Assembly (NCBI GenBank): GCA_024362935.1
Contig: JANCRA010000014.1
Location: forward strand, 887,001-951,000
Direction of reading: 5' to 3'
Source: Setophaga petechia
Lineage: Eukaryota; Chordata; Aves; Passeriformes; Parulidae
Length of the DNA: 64,000 bases
This document shows positions 55,901-64,000 of the stretch, one piece after another. The first letter of the stretch is position 1. Every line of letters begins with the position of its first letter. The position numbers and the translations under genes were made by a program. The notes under the pieces are model-generated. The model worked only from the letters and a program-made list of their open reading frames with translations. It was not told the DNA's origin and did not search any database.

Positions 55901-58431
55901 GAAAGACTGACACAAAAAAAGGGAAAAATTTCAGATACAGAACAAGAGGTTGCCAGTCCTTCCTCCTTACCCTGCTCCTGTACAGCATCAGCTCCCCAAA
56001 AATCTGCCTACAGTCTGCTATTAAATATTTGATGTATGCAAATGATAGTCAATCTTAATCTTTTGAAATGTAAGTAGAAAATGCATGTGTGGTTCCCTGT
56101 ATAAGCACCTGGCTTGCACAAAGCCCAGGATAATTTTGCTGTAAAGAAACCCCAGCCAGACCTGTCGTTAATACTCAAGGCAGGGTAACAGACTGAAAGT
56201 GTGCTGGAATTCTCAAAGATGCTGCAGAAATCCCACAACAATTAAAGAAAATAGTAAACCACCCTTTTCTCTGCCAAGTGGGCACAGCTACAGAAAGAAC
56301 ACAGAATGTGCCACGTTCAAACCAGCCATGGAAACAGCACAGCTCTTTGCTCCTCTTTTGGGGTCTTGTCTTGTTGGGTGGGACAGTTTAAACAGAATTT
56401 TTAACAGCTGGCACTCCAGGCCCTTGTTCCCAGCCCCTCTCCAGGTCTCCTGGAGCCCCTTTGGGCACTGGAAGAGCTCTAAGGGCACCCTGGACCCTTC
56501 TCTCCTCCACACTGAACAATCCTAGCTCTCAACTTGCTATCAGCTCAGTCTTTGTGACCTCTGTGGTCTCTGACATTGGACAGTGTTGATCTGTGAATGA
56601 TCAGAGGTTCTTTCCATTTTAACAAGAAGCTCAATATTTATTTTTTAAAGTTTTTCAGAAACTTGTGCTGCAGTTTAACCCAAACACACCCAATGAATTT
56701 ATTTTTTAAAGTTTTAATTTATTTTTTAAAGTTTTTCAGAAACTTGTGCTGCAGTCTAACCCAAACACACCCAATGAATGCATCTCGGGTTTTTTAAAGG
56801 ATCTGGACTGGCTGTTGGCAGATGCCAAATACCTGGAGGCAACAGACTTTTAGTTCCATTCAAGTTTAAGTCTTTTCTGTTAGGTACAGAATGAATTAGC
56901 AGTTCAGGCCTGTCTGTGGATTTAGAGTGTAACAGGGTTTGTGGGCTGGTTTTGTTCAGTTGTTTTCAGGTTACAAGTTTCTACAAGATTTGGTTGCTGC
57001 TGTGTATGAACCAAACCCATCATTAAGCACCTTGACTTTAGAAACAGATGCTCAAATTATTTTTTTAGTAAGTGATATAAAAACATCAAATCCTTTTGAT
57101 ATAATGAAAGCATCAAATTCTTCCAATGACCAAGTTCCACTGTGCACAGTTAAATCCACAGGTTCTCAGGAGAGGTCTGGCAAAACATGAATGGTGAGCA
57201 GTGCTGTAAAGTTTCTCTGACAAACCTACAACCACTTCAGGTTCTGATCAGGATTCCAGGACCATGCAAATCTGGGAAACGTTCTCACACAAACATTTAA
57301 TGCATATGAACTTGGAGAGAGAGAAACAGGAATAATGCAGCTACCTGAATTCTCACCCTACAGCCATTATTTTTTTCTCAAGCAAAAATTTAATGCCAAT
57401 TAGGAAACTGGAACATGACCTTGTAAAAAATACAGGGATCAAATTATGAGAAAAACCCTTATCCACTGAGGGAGACACATCTATAATGGGCAAAATTATC
57501 TTTTTTCCCCATTGCACAGATGTGTACTAATATATACAAGTTACTGACAAGAATCCCAGATGAAAGCCAGCACTGAGGCTAATCTCCCAAATCAAAGGTT
57601 TGCCCCTAGATCCTCACTTTTTTTCTGTTTAATGAAGATCAGTGATAGTCTTTAAAGTCTAGAACATGGCTGGGAATAAGAAATGGATGCAGATTAAAAG
57701 GTCATGCCTCTTTTTTATATGTTGTCAATTAGAAAAATAACTACACTGGTCATTTAGAGTACCAGCTGATATACATTATAACCTCATGTATTTGAGGACC
57801 TTTTACCACACCATACTAGAGATGTGTGTGAAAGGAGTTTAAATACTACACTTCCTCAGGGCCCTATGGAAAACATGACCTTTTCTTCCTCCTCACATTT
57901 TGGTAAAAGCTTCATGGCCCAAAACGTCATCTCCCATTCCATTTTTATCCTAACTAGAATCCACTGGCTTTGTCAGTCAGCACTCTGCCTTAGTTCCAAA
58001 CAGGGATTTGCTCCCTTGGAAGACAGAGTGCATTCTAGGAGTGCATTGCCTGTGTGGTGTAACAGAACAGAGGAACAGCTCATTTATTGCTTGTGGAGAT
58101 GCATGTTTGAAACACAGCAACCTCAACATGAAATACCTGACGCTTGTGATCGCCCAGCTGAACTGCACCACCTACATCCTCCTAGAATGAACTCTGTTAC
58201 TTCTCCACAAGCTCTTTTTCACACTCAGAACTTTGCCAGCACTGTTCATGTTGGCCAGAACGCCACAAACCTTAAGAAAACAGCAGAATAAAGCAGAGTC
58301 CTTACCAGCAGCAACTACAGCTGGAGGCGGCGAACCGGCCTCGCCGCCGCTTGTTTGGCTCATGGATGCTATGGATGTTTCTCTGGAAGGTGGTAACTGC
58401 AGCTCCTTTGGGAGAAGGTCATAGACAGATT
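28667..58431 (-). CDS. NFAT5: NFAT5 (TonEBP), coding exons 2-13, first coding exon outside window
   Basis: Rel-family transcription factor that drives osmoprotective genes under hypertonicity. Twelve minus-strand exons join in phase to about 1,485 codons: 58306-58431, 46972-47530, 42347-42539, 38959-39149, 37983-38155, 35077-35211, 34860-34912, 34070-34202, 33500-33577, 32502-32650, 29583-32010 and 28667-28905. In order they encode the N-terminal Ser-rich region, a basic nuclear-localisation cluster ([13 protein letters not shown]), the Rel DNA-binding domain ([20 protein letters not shown]), the IPT/TIG dimerisation domain ([20 protein letters not shown]) and a very long Gln-rich activation domain. 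The protein ends MAGSF. The export-signal exon with the start codon is missing. As I recall, the human protein is 1,531 residues, so the lengths agree. Tandem acceptors and alternative donors suggest several isoforms. Confidence 0.97.
28906..29582 (-). other. NFAT5: NFAT5 intron 12
   Basis: 677 bp with a CR1 fragment at 29345-29530. Otherwise nothing was recognised. Confidence 0.8.
29345..29530 (+). mobile_element. CR1 3' fragment
   Basis: Blocks ggtgggcaggccctggcaca, tccctggcagtgcccaaggc, acagtggaaggtgtccctgc and ggaggtcccttcccacccaa in the order of CR1 3' ends. Nearly the same as the copy at 61635. Confidence 0.92.
29583..32010 (-). CDS. NFAT5: NFAT5 exon 12 (large Gln-rich activation domain)
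   Basis: 2,428 bp, 809 codons. It starts [15 protein letters not shown] after acceptor CTTTTCAG and ends FLFGIQN at A/GTAAGT. Gln, Ser and Asn dominate, with repeated MF/LF(H/Q/S)S-type blocks such as [22 protein letters not shown] and [15 protein letters not shown] nine-Gln run is encoded near 31240-31266 and a shorter run near 30131-30155. As I recall, human NFAT5 has a much longer second run. Long open frames on the other strand and frames are shadows. Confidence 0.97.
32011..32501 (-). other. NFAT5: NFAT5 intron 11
   Basis: 491 bp, no feature recognised. Confidence 0.8.
32502..32650 (-). CDS. NFAT5: NFAT5 exon 11, with alternative ends
   Basis: Encodes [20 protein letters not shown], then [20 protein letters not shown] and [10 protein letters not shown]. 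The acceptor is a tandem CAGCAG, so Ala may be included or skipped. Two donors exist: GTGAGT at 32502 (used here; the [12 protein letters not shown] tail aligns with human VTAEKRSSTIFK) and GTAAGT 36 bp upstream, both phase 0. Confidence 0.93.
32651..33499 (-). other. NFAT5: NFAT5 intron 10
   Basis: 849 bp of AT-rich intron with T-rich stretches near 33255-33300. No repeat family was recognised. Confidence 0.8.
33500..33577 (-). CDS. NFAT5: NFAT5 exon 10
   Basis: Encodes [20 protein letters not shown], then [17 protein letters not shown] matches the mammalian protein and contains a VKKE (psiKxE) sumoylation-type motif. Phase 1 at both ends. Confidence 0.95.
33578..34069 (-). other. NFAT5: NFAT5 intron 9
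   Basis: 492 bp, no feature recognised. Confidence 0.8.
34070..34202 (-). CDS. NFAT5: NFAT5 exon 9 (IPT/TIG)
   Basis: Encodes [20 protein letters not shown], then [20 protein letters not shown] and TPEP. Acceptor CCTTGCAG, donor CCAG/GTGTGT, phase 1 end. Confidence 0.96.
34203..34859 (-). other. NFAT5: NFAT5 intron 8
   Basis: 657 bp. A trinucleotide microsatellite occupies its first roughly 90 bp in transcript sense; the rest is plain AT-rich intron. Confidence 0.8.
34771..34847. repeat. AAT/AGT trinucleotide microsatellite next to NFAT5 exon 8 donor
   Basis: Interrupted aat, agt and tag triplets (aataataatagtaataata and tagtagtagtagtag). It ends about 12 bp from the exon 8 donor. Confidence 0.85.
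34860..34912 (-). CDS. NFAT5: NFAT5 exon 8 (IPT/TIG, 53 bp)
   Basis: A small exon encoding [18 protein letters not shown]. The donor CAG/GTATTA is weaker than the others and is followed by an AT-rich trinucleotide repeat. Skipping would shift the frame. Confidence 0.95.
35077..35211 (-). CDS. NFAT5: NFAT5 exon 7 (IPT/TIG domain)
   Basis: Completes Thr and encodes [20 protein letters not shown], then [20 protein letters not shown] and ENVS. Acceptor CTTGCAG, donor CCG/GTTAGT, phase 1 end. Confidence 0.97.
35517..35600 (+). mobile_element. Short CR1 3' fragment
   Basis: Blocks cagggcttggagcaacctgg, ggcaggggtggaatgggatg and agcttcaaggtcccctccaa. Confidence 0.8.
37214..37287 (+). mobile_element. 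CR1 3' terminal fragment
   Basis: Blocks gagctttaaggtcccttcca and gcccaaaccattccatgatt, the typical CR1 3' end with its terminal attcyatgatt repeat. Confidence 0.85.
37756..37930 (-). mobile_element. CR1 3' fragment, antisense
   Basis: Blocks cacagaatcacagcatcatt, taggttggagaccatccagt, a ctgaccccagcccagagcac block and tccttgggcacctccagggc. It lies inverted about 470 bp from the fragment at 37214 and within about 50 bp of the exon 6 donor. Confidence 0.88.
37983..38155 (-). CDS. NFAT5: NFAT5 exon 6 (Rel domain)
   Basis: Encodes [20 protein letters not shown], then [20 protein letters not shown] and [17 protein letters not shown]. Donor GCA/GTGAGT, phase 1 end, acceptor TTGTTAG. A CR1 copy starts only about 50 bp past the donor. 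Confidence 0.97.
38156..38958 (-). other. NFAT5: NFAT5 intron 5
   Basis: 803 bp, no feature recognised. Confidence 0.8.
38959..39149 (-). CDS. NFAT5: NFAT5 exon 5 (Rel domain)
   Basis: Encodes [20 protein letters not shown], then [20 protein letters not shown] and [20 protein letters not shown]. Donor GGC/GTGAGT, phase 2 end. It is near-identical to the mammalian sequence as I recall it. Confidence 0.97.
39150..42346 (-). other. NFAT5: NFAT5 intron 4
   Basis: 3.2 kb of AT-rich intron without a recognised repeat family; poly(A) runs near 40255 and 41925. Confidence 0.75.
42347..42539 (-). CDS. NFAT5: NFAT5 exon 4 (start of Rel homology domain)
   Basis: Encodes [20 protein letters not shown], then [20 protein letters not shown] and [20 protein letters not shown]. 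The [11 protein letters not shown] loop is the DNA-recognition loop of the family. Acceptor TTCTCAG, donor AAG/GTAGGC, phase 0 end. Confidence 0.97.
43780..44040 (-). mobile_element. CR1 3' fragment, antisense
   Basis: Blocks tggaatcacagcacagggtg, gagacctttagagatcatcc, gccatggcagggacacctcc and cttgggcactgccagggatg, then tgccagggcctgcccaccct. Confidence 0.93.
46622..46800 (-). mobile_element. CR1 3' fragment, antisense
   Basis: Blocks cacagaatcatggagtggtt, agggaccttcaagagatcca, caacttccactatcccaggt and a ccttggatatttccaggat block. Confidence 0.92.
46972..47530 (-). CDS. NFAT5: NFAT5 exon 3 (N-terminal regulatory region and NLS)
   Basis: From acceptor CACCGCAG it encodes [20 protein letters not shown], later [20 protein letters not shown], the acidic/Ser segment [20 protein letters not shown], the basic [19 protein letters not shown] and [20 protein letters not shown]. 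It ends in phase 2 at GG/GTTGGT. The frame remains open upstream to 47740, so 5'-extended forms are possible. MGGACSS is, from memory, the start of a short human isoform. Confidence 0.96.
52099..52151. repeat. Poly(A)-rich low-complexity tract
   Basis: Runs of A broken by ttt, then gaaagaaagaaaagag. No retroposed body was recognised upstream. Confidence 0.85.
53087..53200. repeat. Imperfect tandem duplication of about 55 bp
   Basis: tgaaatccatgaagattgaa with aaaaagatgggaactaga, followed by tgaaattcatgaagactgaa with aaaaagatatgaactaga. The two copies are diverged. Confidence 0.75.
56400..56520 (-). mobile_element. CR1 internal fragment, antisense
   Basis: Blocks ccagcccctctccaggtctc and ctggagcccctttgggcact match the same region of the longer CR1 at 58848. 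Confidence 0.75.
56636..56779. repeat. Tandem duplication, 81-bp period
   Basis: The tract tttttcagaaacttgtgctg starts at 56651 and again at 56732. The flanking ttaaag and acccaaacacacccaatgaa blocks also repeat. One clear mismatch (cagttt against cagtct) suggests a fairly young event. Confidence 0.9.
58306..58431 (-). CDS. NFAT5: NFAT5 exon 2
   Basis: Acceptor TTCCACAG, donor CTG/GTAAGG. Encodes [20 protein letters not shown], then [20 protein letters not shown] and AA. It begins with two bases of a split Glu codon, so the preceding exon ends in phase 1 beyond 64,000. Confidence 0.96.
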
Positions 58432-58847
58432 CTGTGGAACAAAAAGAACTTGATCAAAATGTCACCCGTGTCCCACACAAGGAAAGAAATTCTGTTTTTG
58501 CCTAAAAGATAAGAACTATAACCCAACCCCTTCAGAACCTTTGGGCAAAGTCACAGTAAGTGCTTGGAAATAACAGCACGGAAGAAAGTTATTTCAGAAA
58601 ACAAACAAACATTAAGATGCACATTCTGAAGACTGAAACAAAGGACACAAACTTGTTCAAACAAAGAAATAATTCATGAACTTCCAGAGAAACTGTTCTC
58701 ATCCAGAGCGAAGGGCTGAGGGCAGCACATCACGTGAGAAGCTGAGACAAACCTGTTTTCAGAATTCCAACTGTGCAACTGACTTCCTAAGGAAAAAAGC
58801 CTAATTTGGCACCATCACCCTTACATCATCCTATGGAGTCTTAGAAT

Positions 58848-59260
58848 CACAGACTGGATTTGGGGGGCAAGGGACCTTAAAGCCCGTCCAGTCCCACCCC
58901 TGCCATGGCAGGAACCCCTTCTGCTGTCCCAGCTGCTGCCAGCCCTGTCCAACCTGGCCTTGGGCACTGCCAGGGAACCTGTGCCAGGGCCTGCCCGCCC
59001 TCCCAGGGAAGAATTCCTGCCCAATCTCCCATCCATCCCTGCCCTCTGGCAGTGGGGGCCATGCCCTGTGTCCTGTCCCTCCATGCCTTGTCCCAGTCCC
59101 TCTCCAGCTCTCCTGGAGCCCCTTTAGGTGCCAGAAGGGGCTCTAGGATCTCCCCTGGAGCCCTCTCTTCTCCAGGGGAACACCCCCAGCTGTCCCAGCC
59201 TGGCTCCAGAGCCAAGGGGCTCCAGGACCTCCTCAGGGCCTGCTCCAACAGCTCCATGTC
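58848..59260 (-). mobile_element. CR1 LINE fragment, antisense
   Basis: Blocks ttagaatcacagactggatt, cctgccatggcaggaacccc, gtccaacctggccttgggca, ctctggcagtgggggccatg and ctccagctctcctggagccc, in CR1 order. Confidence 0.93.
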
Positions 59261-61634
59261 TCCCTGTGCTGTATTAATCCCGTGGTTTGATCTCCCTTCC
59301 TCCTTGTGTGTCACCCAGGAGGCCTCCTAAGGCTCCCTCCTAAGAGTTTGCTCCATCCTCACCTATTTCCAGCTCCAAGTTAACTCCAGCCTCCCGTACA
59401 CCTGCAGCCTCAGGTGTGCTCACCAGGGCTTTCAGGATAGAGGCTGGGTGTCACATCTTAGACCATATTTCAAGTAACTTGGTCTTTATCAATGAAGCAT
59501 GAAATTAAAGATTTGCTCTTAATGGTCTTGTGATCTTTGGGAATGTGCTTCAGTTCTAATGCTGGCTTTTCCTTCCCTCCCTCTTTATCATATTGTTGGA
59601 ATTACTCACAAAGATTAGAATTGTGCTGCCTGTGGATTACTGCAAAAATCATGTGCTCCCTGAGAAAAAATTATCCTGTGGGAGTCTTGGATGTAAGCAA
59701 AAGGCTTCAGAGAACCTTTGCCACATTGGAGAATCAAAAATAAATTTCTTAAATAAAAAATCCCCAAAAATCAGCCCAAAGAGACAAGCTCTCAATGACC
59801 CAAGAACTTGGGGTTTGGAAAGGAGTTTTTGTAGTCAACTCTGAATGTATTATGAGTCATGACAGATGATGATGACAATTCACTCCTCTGAGAGGATTTC
59901 TTGAGGAGAAAGGAATGAAGTGTGTGTGTATATATTCAACTTACACATGAAATATAAAGTCTCTGTATTTTCCTGCAGACACACACTGCTGCAATCCCTC
60001 ATTTTGGAGCCCCTCACTAAACATTTTGAGCAGCAGCCCTGAACTCAGTCTGCCTGTGATCCTCCTGCCCTGCTACAGGTACAAGTGCCAGTGCCAGCTG
60101 CAGTAAAGGCTGGTGCTCATCTACAAGGGCTTGTACAAACTGCTGCACTCATCTCTGAGCAAAAGCAAATGCATTGCTCCTTGTAGTACAACAGAGCAAA
60201 AGTGAGAACAAGTGTTACCTTCCAATCCCTTCCAAACCTTTCTGTGAATCTACAAACTCATGGCAGAAGGTGATGGTCAAATCCAAGCTTGCAGAAGGAA
60301 AACAACTCTCCTGGCTTTCCTTGCATCTTCACAGCTTCACAGCCTAAAACACACCATTACTGCACTGCAGTCAGCACTTCCCAGAGCAATCCCAAGTGCC
60401 TGGGTACCTTTAAGAACCCTTGCTGCCACAAACCTACTCCACACACATCAGACTTCAAATGAAACTTTGTGTTTTCACCTAAACACAGGCCAATGTTTAT
60501 ATATGCTGAACTATAAATAGCATTAAAGCAAAAACTGACAAATTCCAGAAACATGAGAGTTGCTGCAAGGAAACTAATTCTTCCCCAGAGGATGCAGCTC
60601 CCCCCGTGCCTCACACTGCCCTAAGAGCTGAAGCTGCTGCTCAGCCCCTCTCCATCACCACACCTTACACCTGTGTGCACTCACCAGGACTGAGAACATC
60701 ACATTTCCTGCTAGAATTTCACGTTGATTCATGTAGAAAACCCCCAGTAAAGGGAAAGGCTGCTGCAGAAATGCAGGGTTACATTTGGAGGCAAAAATAG
60801 CATTTCAGCATCATTACGTGTTTCAACATAATTAGCCAGAAAAAATGTGTAGACAGAATTCCTGCTTCCAGCAGCCAGCACTGAATCAGTGAGGAACTTT
60901 AAGCAGGCTGACAGCACTAAGTGTCCTTTAATTTATTGCTGATTTCAATTCCTCTGATGAATACACTGGTTGATCCCAAGTTTCTAGGGTTTTTTCCTGG
61001 AAGTAGCTCCATTTATACCCAACATTTAAACACATTTTCTCTCTCCCTACAGGAAGCAAGGAACACGTGTTTCAGGATTAGTGTTATTATGAAATATAAA
61101 CAAGATAACACACAAACCAGATAACCAAACACTAGTGAACAGCCCGAAGTCCCACACACTCATTTCCCGACACAAATCCTCACCTGCTAATCAGTTATTA
61201 AACATTATCTACAGTAAACTTCCAAATCTCTTATCTTGCCTCAAAATATCTCGCCTAGACAAGCCCAGCTTCACAAATTCTCCTCCCAAGACCAAGGACA
61301 CACAGGGACAGGCAGATTTACAGAAAGTATTTTAAGTGTCAAATTTCTTCAACTGCCCTTTATCCGATTATCCTGCCTTTATAATCTCTCATCTGAGATC
61401 AGCTGCTTGGAACTTTGATCTTCCTGCCAGTTGTACTGACAGTCCAGAAAATTCTATTTCACATGGTTATATGGACCAGAACCACACCAAACATGGGATC
61501 AGGATCCAACAACACAGCACTTGGAATCGGGAAAGAGAAGATTGTATTGTGTGCTACTTGAACCTGCACACATCATTCTGAATTTATATATCAATAAAAA
61601 ATAATCAATACATTTAGGAAGGAGATTTTCATTG

Positions 61635-61820
61635 GGAGGGTGGGCAGGCCCTGGCACAGGTGCCCAGAGCAGCTGTGGCTGCCCCTGGATCCCTGGCAGT
61701 GCCCAAGGCCAGGCTGGACAGGGCTGGAACACCTGGGACAGTGGAAAGTGTCCCTGCCATGGCAGGGTGGCACTGGATGGGCTTTGAGGTCCCTTTCAAC
61801 CCAAAGCATTCCAGGATTCT
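61635..61820 (+). mobile_element. CR1 3' fragment
   Basis: Blocks gtgggcaggccctggcacag, tccctggcagtgcccaaggc, ggacagtggaaagtgtccct and gctttgaggtccctttcaac, then ccaaagcattccaggattct. Confidence 0.93.
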
Positions 61821-64000
61821 CTGGAATTGGGTCATTTCAAGTTAAAACAACTGCACAAAAGGTGTCTGTGGCAGGGCCAGGCACATGACCACCAGTCCAC
61901 ACAAAATACATCCCTGGGTCAACACAGACCTGGAGCAGCCCCAGCAGCTGCTGACAGGATCTCTGTCTTCAAAGGGGAGAGGAGAGGAAAGAGGAAAGAT
62001 TCAGGAAAAATAATGCTGAGAAGGTACAAAAACCAGCATGTGAAACTGATGTGGTGATGCTGCAGCAGGAGTGCTAAAGGCTGGTGGTTTGTGATGGTAA
62101 ACCAAATTCTACAAGGTCCCTCAGTGCCTGTTTTACTCATTTCCCCTCAGTGCACACACACAGTTGTCCTTTTCTAGGAATGATTTTGGATTTCTGCACA
62201 CAACCTAACCAGGCTGAGTTACAGACCTGGGCAACAGCAAAGTCTGAGTGCTCAGCCATCCCCACCAGCAGCAAACACCTCTGGAATTCCCAGCCCATCC
62301 TCATCCTCACAGCACCAAGGGACCGTTCAGAAACACAGCACACCTTGTGACCTGCAACATCACACTCCTCCTCTCTCAGCAGCATGCTGGGATTCCATTT
62401 AAACTTTATTCTTAGGAACAGAGCAATTAAGCTTACAGGAGCAAAGAGAACACAACACACCTGCTTCCTGTGTGGGAATGCTGAGACAACTCCAAGATTC
62501 CCTGAGGAGCTTGGACATGTCCCATAAAAGCTCTGCTTTTCCCAAGAGTAGATATTCCCATCTTCTTCTGGGCCATGAATCCTCCATGACTTTCTGGCTG
62601 CACCTACACAGACACTTCAGCTGCACAAAATAAAAACTGTGATTTCTAGAAATTTAGTGCTCTGTTATCCTGTGCTGTGCTAGTACTGGCTCAGGGTGTT
62701 ACAGAACCTCTCTGTCCTCAAACTTCTGTGACACAAACTGAGATCCCTCTGGCTGGTTGACCAAATTGCTGTTACCTGTAACTCAGCACCTGGTGATGCT
62801 GGGAGCACAGAGGCAAGGAAAGGAGCACAGAATACCCAATTCCAATGTTTAAAACAACAGCAGCTCGTTCACGAGGAATGCAGACATCCTCACTTTGCCA
62901 GGACTCCCAAACACTTTAAACATTATGGAATTTTCTTTACATGCAGAAAAGATAACCCCAAGTTTTGCTACTCCCTACCAAAAGCTAAGCCATGTTACCT
63001 GGAACTGCCACAGCTGAAGCCAGGTCCCAAAGCTGACAGAGAAGTTTGCTGTGGCCTCGGGCAAGTGAGGCCATAACTAATGCAGAGGGCCCTGGCTGCA
63101 GCTCCAGCTGCACCAGCCTTCTCCAGGCTGCTCCCAGGCCCAGCCCTGAGGAGGCTGTGGAACCCAGCCCCAGCTCTCCCCCAGAGAGGGGATCTGTCCC
63201 AGCACTGAGATCTGCTCCTGGGACCTCACCCCCTGTAACACCAGGGGCTCCTGCAGCAGCATCCCTTCAACCCCCAGCCCTGCACTGACAGGCACTGACA
63301 GCTTTCCTGCTCCACAGAAATCATGTGGAGAGCAAGATCAATAGATGGGAGAAGATGAGAACCACCCGAATTATGGGCACCAGCAGCACAGATGGGGCAT
63401 TTTCCATTTGCTGCTGACATTTTTTGCCCTTAAGGAAAGGTACATCCTGGAAATCCCTTACCACTTCCATGACCTCATGAACAGCAGCCAAGTTAATCCT
63501 TGCCTTTAATAAGCTCCCTGCACTGAATGGCTGCCCATCTGATCCCCACTGATACTCCTCTCCTCCACATGGTTTAATACCCGCTCAGATTTGGCTGCTC
63601 CTTCCAAAGCCATTTCCTTGCTGCAGCACATGACAGTCACACCAGAGATTAGACAAAACCTTGGTGTCCTCCTCTAATCAGCTGGTGGCATTGGAGCAGA
63701 AATCTCTTCTAATGATGGTCACTAAGCTGATCAAAAAAACAAGCAAGCAAACAGGCCGAGAGTTGTTTATATGGAACTGAGATTAAAAACAATTAGAAAT
63801 CATGAAGTAGCAAGGAGCCTTTGCCACACAGGGGAGGTCAACGAAGTGAAGTGAGCACTCGTGCTCAAAAAACCCATAGAGGAAAAGTAACAGTATCCAT
63901 ATTCCACCTCACCCTCCACTAGGGATGCAAATTCAGTTTCAGAGCACCCACACACACATAAAGGCCCCATGATGCTAATCTAAAACACAGTTTTGGGTTA

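Larger units (their letters stand above)
47531..58305 (-). other. NFAT5: NFAT5 intron 2
   Basis: 10.8 kb, mostly AT-rich with no recognised exon. It holds a poly(A)/GAAA low-complexity run (52099-52151), two local tandem duplications (53087-53200 and 56636-56779) and a CR1 piece (56400-56520). Slightly GC-richer islands near 49480-49780 and 53370-53600 have no recognised identity. Confidence 0.7.
58432..64000 (-). other. NFAT5: NFAT5 intron 1 (partial)
   Basis: At least 5.6 kb. CR1 copies at 58848-59260 (antisense) and 61635-61820 (sense). No start-codon exon was recognised on the minus strand. A GC-richer patch at about 63040-63300 is unexplained. Confidence 0.75.

Noticed and set aside
1..64000. 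CRISPR arrays, operons, ribosome binding sites, plasmid or phage genes
   Set aside because: Introns, CR1 repeats and vertebrate genes show this is animal nuclear DNA; the tandem arrays lack spacer structure.
1..64000. tRNA, rRNA or microRNA genes
   Set aside because: None could be recognised by eye. MIR140, known from a later WWP2 intron, would lie outside the window.

Overview
This window looks like avian nuclear DNA. It holds spliced vertebrate genes, at least a dozen CR1 LINE fragments, and a GC- and CpG-rich left third (about 1-21,000) that gives way sharply to AT-rich DNA on the right. Gene order matches the conserved vertebrate block WWP2 - NOB1 - (NQO1 in mammals) - NFAT5 (human 16q22). 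No database search was possible. Gene identities come from translating exons and matching them to remembered orthologue sequences, with splice phases checked across every junction.

Layout: (1) 1-17,700, minus strand: the 5' part of WWP2 (HECT E3 ligase), with a non-coding first exon and seven coding exons encoding the C2 domain and the linker before WW1; the WW and HECT exons lie beyond position 1. (2) 17,649-17,873: a compact head-to-head promoter shared by WWP2 and NOB1, with iterated ZNF143-like motifs, an ETS site and an E-box. (3) 17,874-20,720, plus strand: complete NOB1 (PIN endonuclease of 18S rRNA maturation), nine exons, 420 residues. (4) 20,721-21,395: a short tail-to-tail spacer with no trace of NQO1. 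(5) 21,395-64,000, minus strand: NFAT5 (TonEBP/OREBP), with a 7.3-kb 3' UTR and coding exons 2-13; the start-codon exon lies beyond 64,000.

NOB1 acts in cytoplasmic 40S maturation, WWP2 in ubiquitination and NFAT5 in hypertonic-stress transcription. They are neighbours by conserved synteny and do not form a pathway. The most unusual signal is how often tandem repeats in the GC-rich part sit exactly on or beside splice sites: a five-copy GTGAGT donor array (WWP2 exon 5), a six- to seven-copy acceptor array (NOB1 exon 9), minisatellites abutting the NOB1 exon 5 and WWP2 exon 8 acceptors, a three-phase pentamer array abutting the WWP2 exon 1 donor, and an extra copy of the NOB1 exon 5 donor region inside an intronic CR1. 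A 12-bp minisatellite also expands the WWP2 linker in frame.
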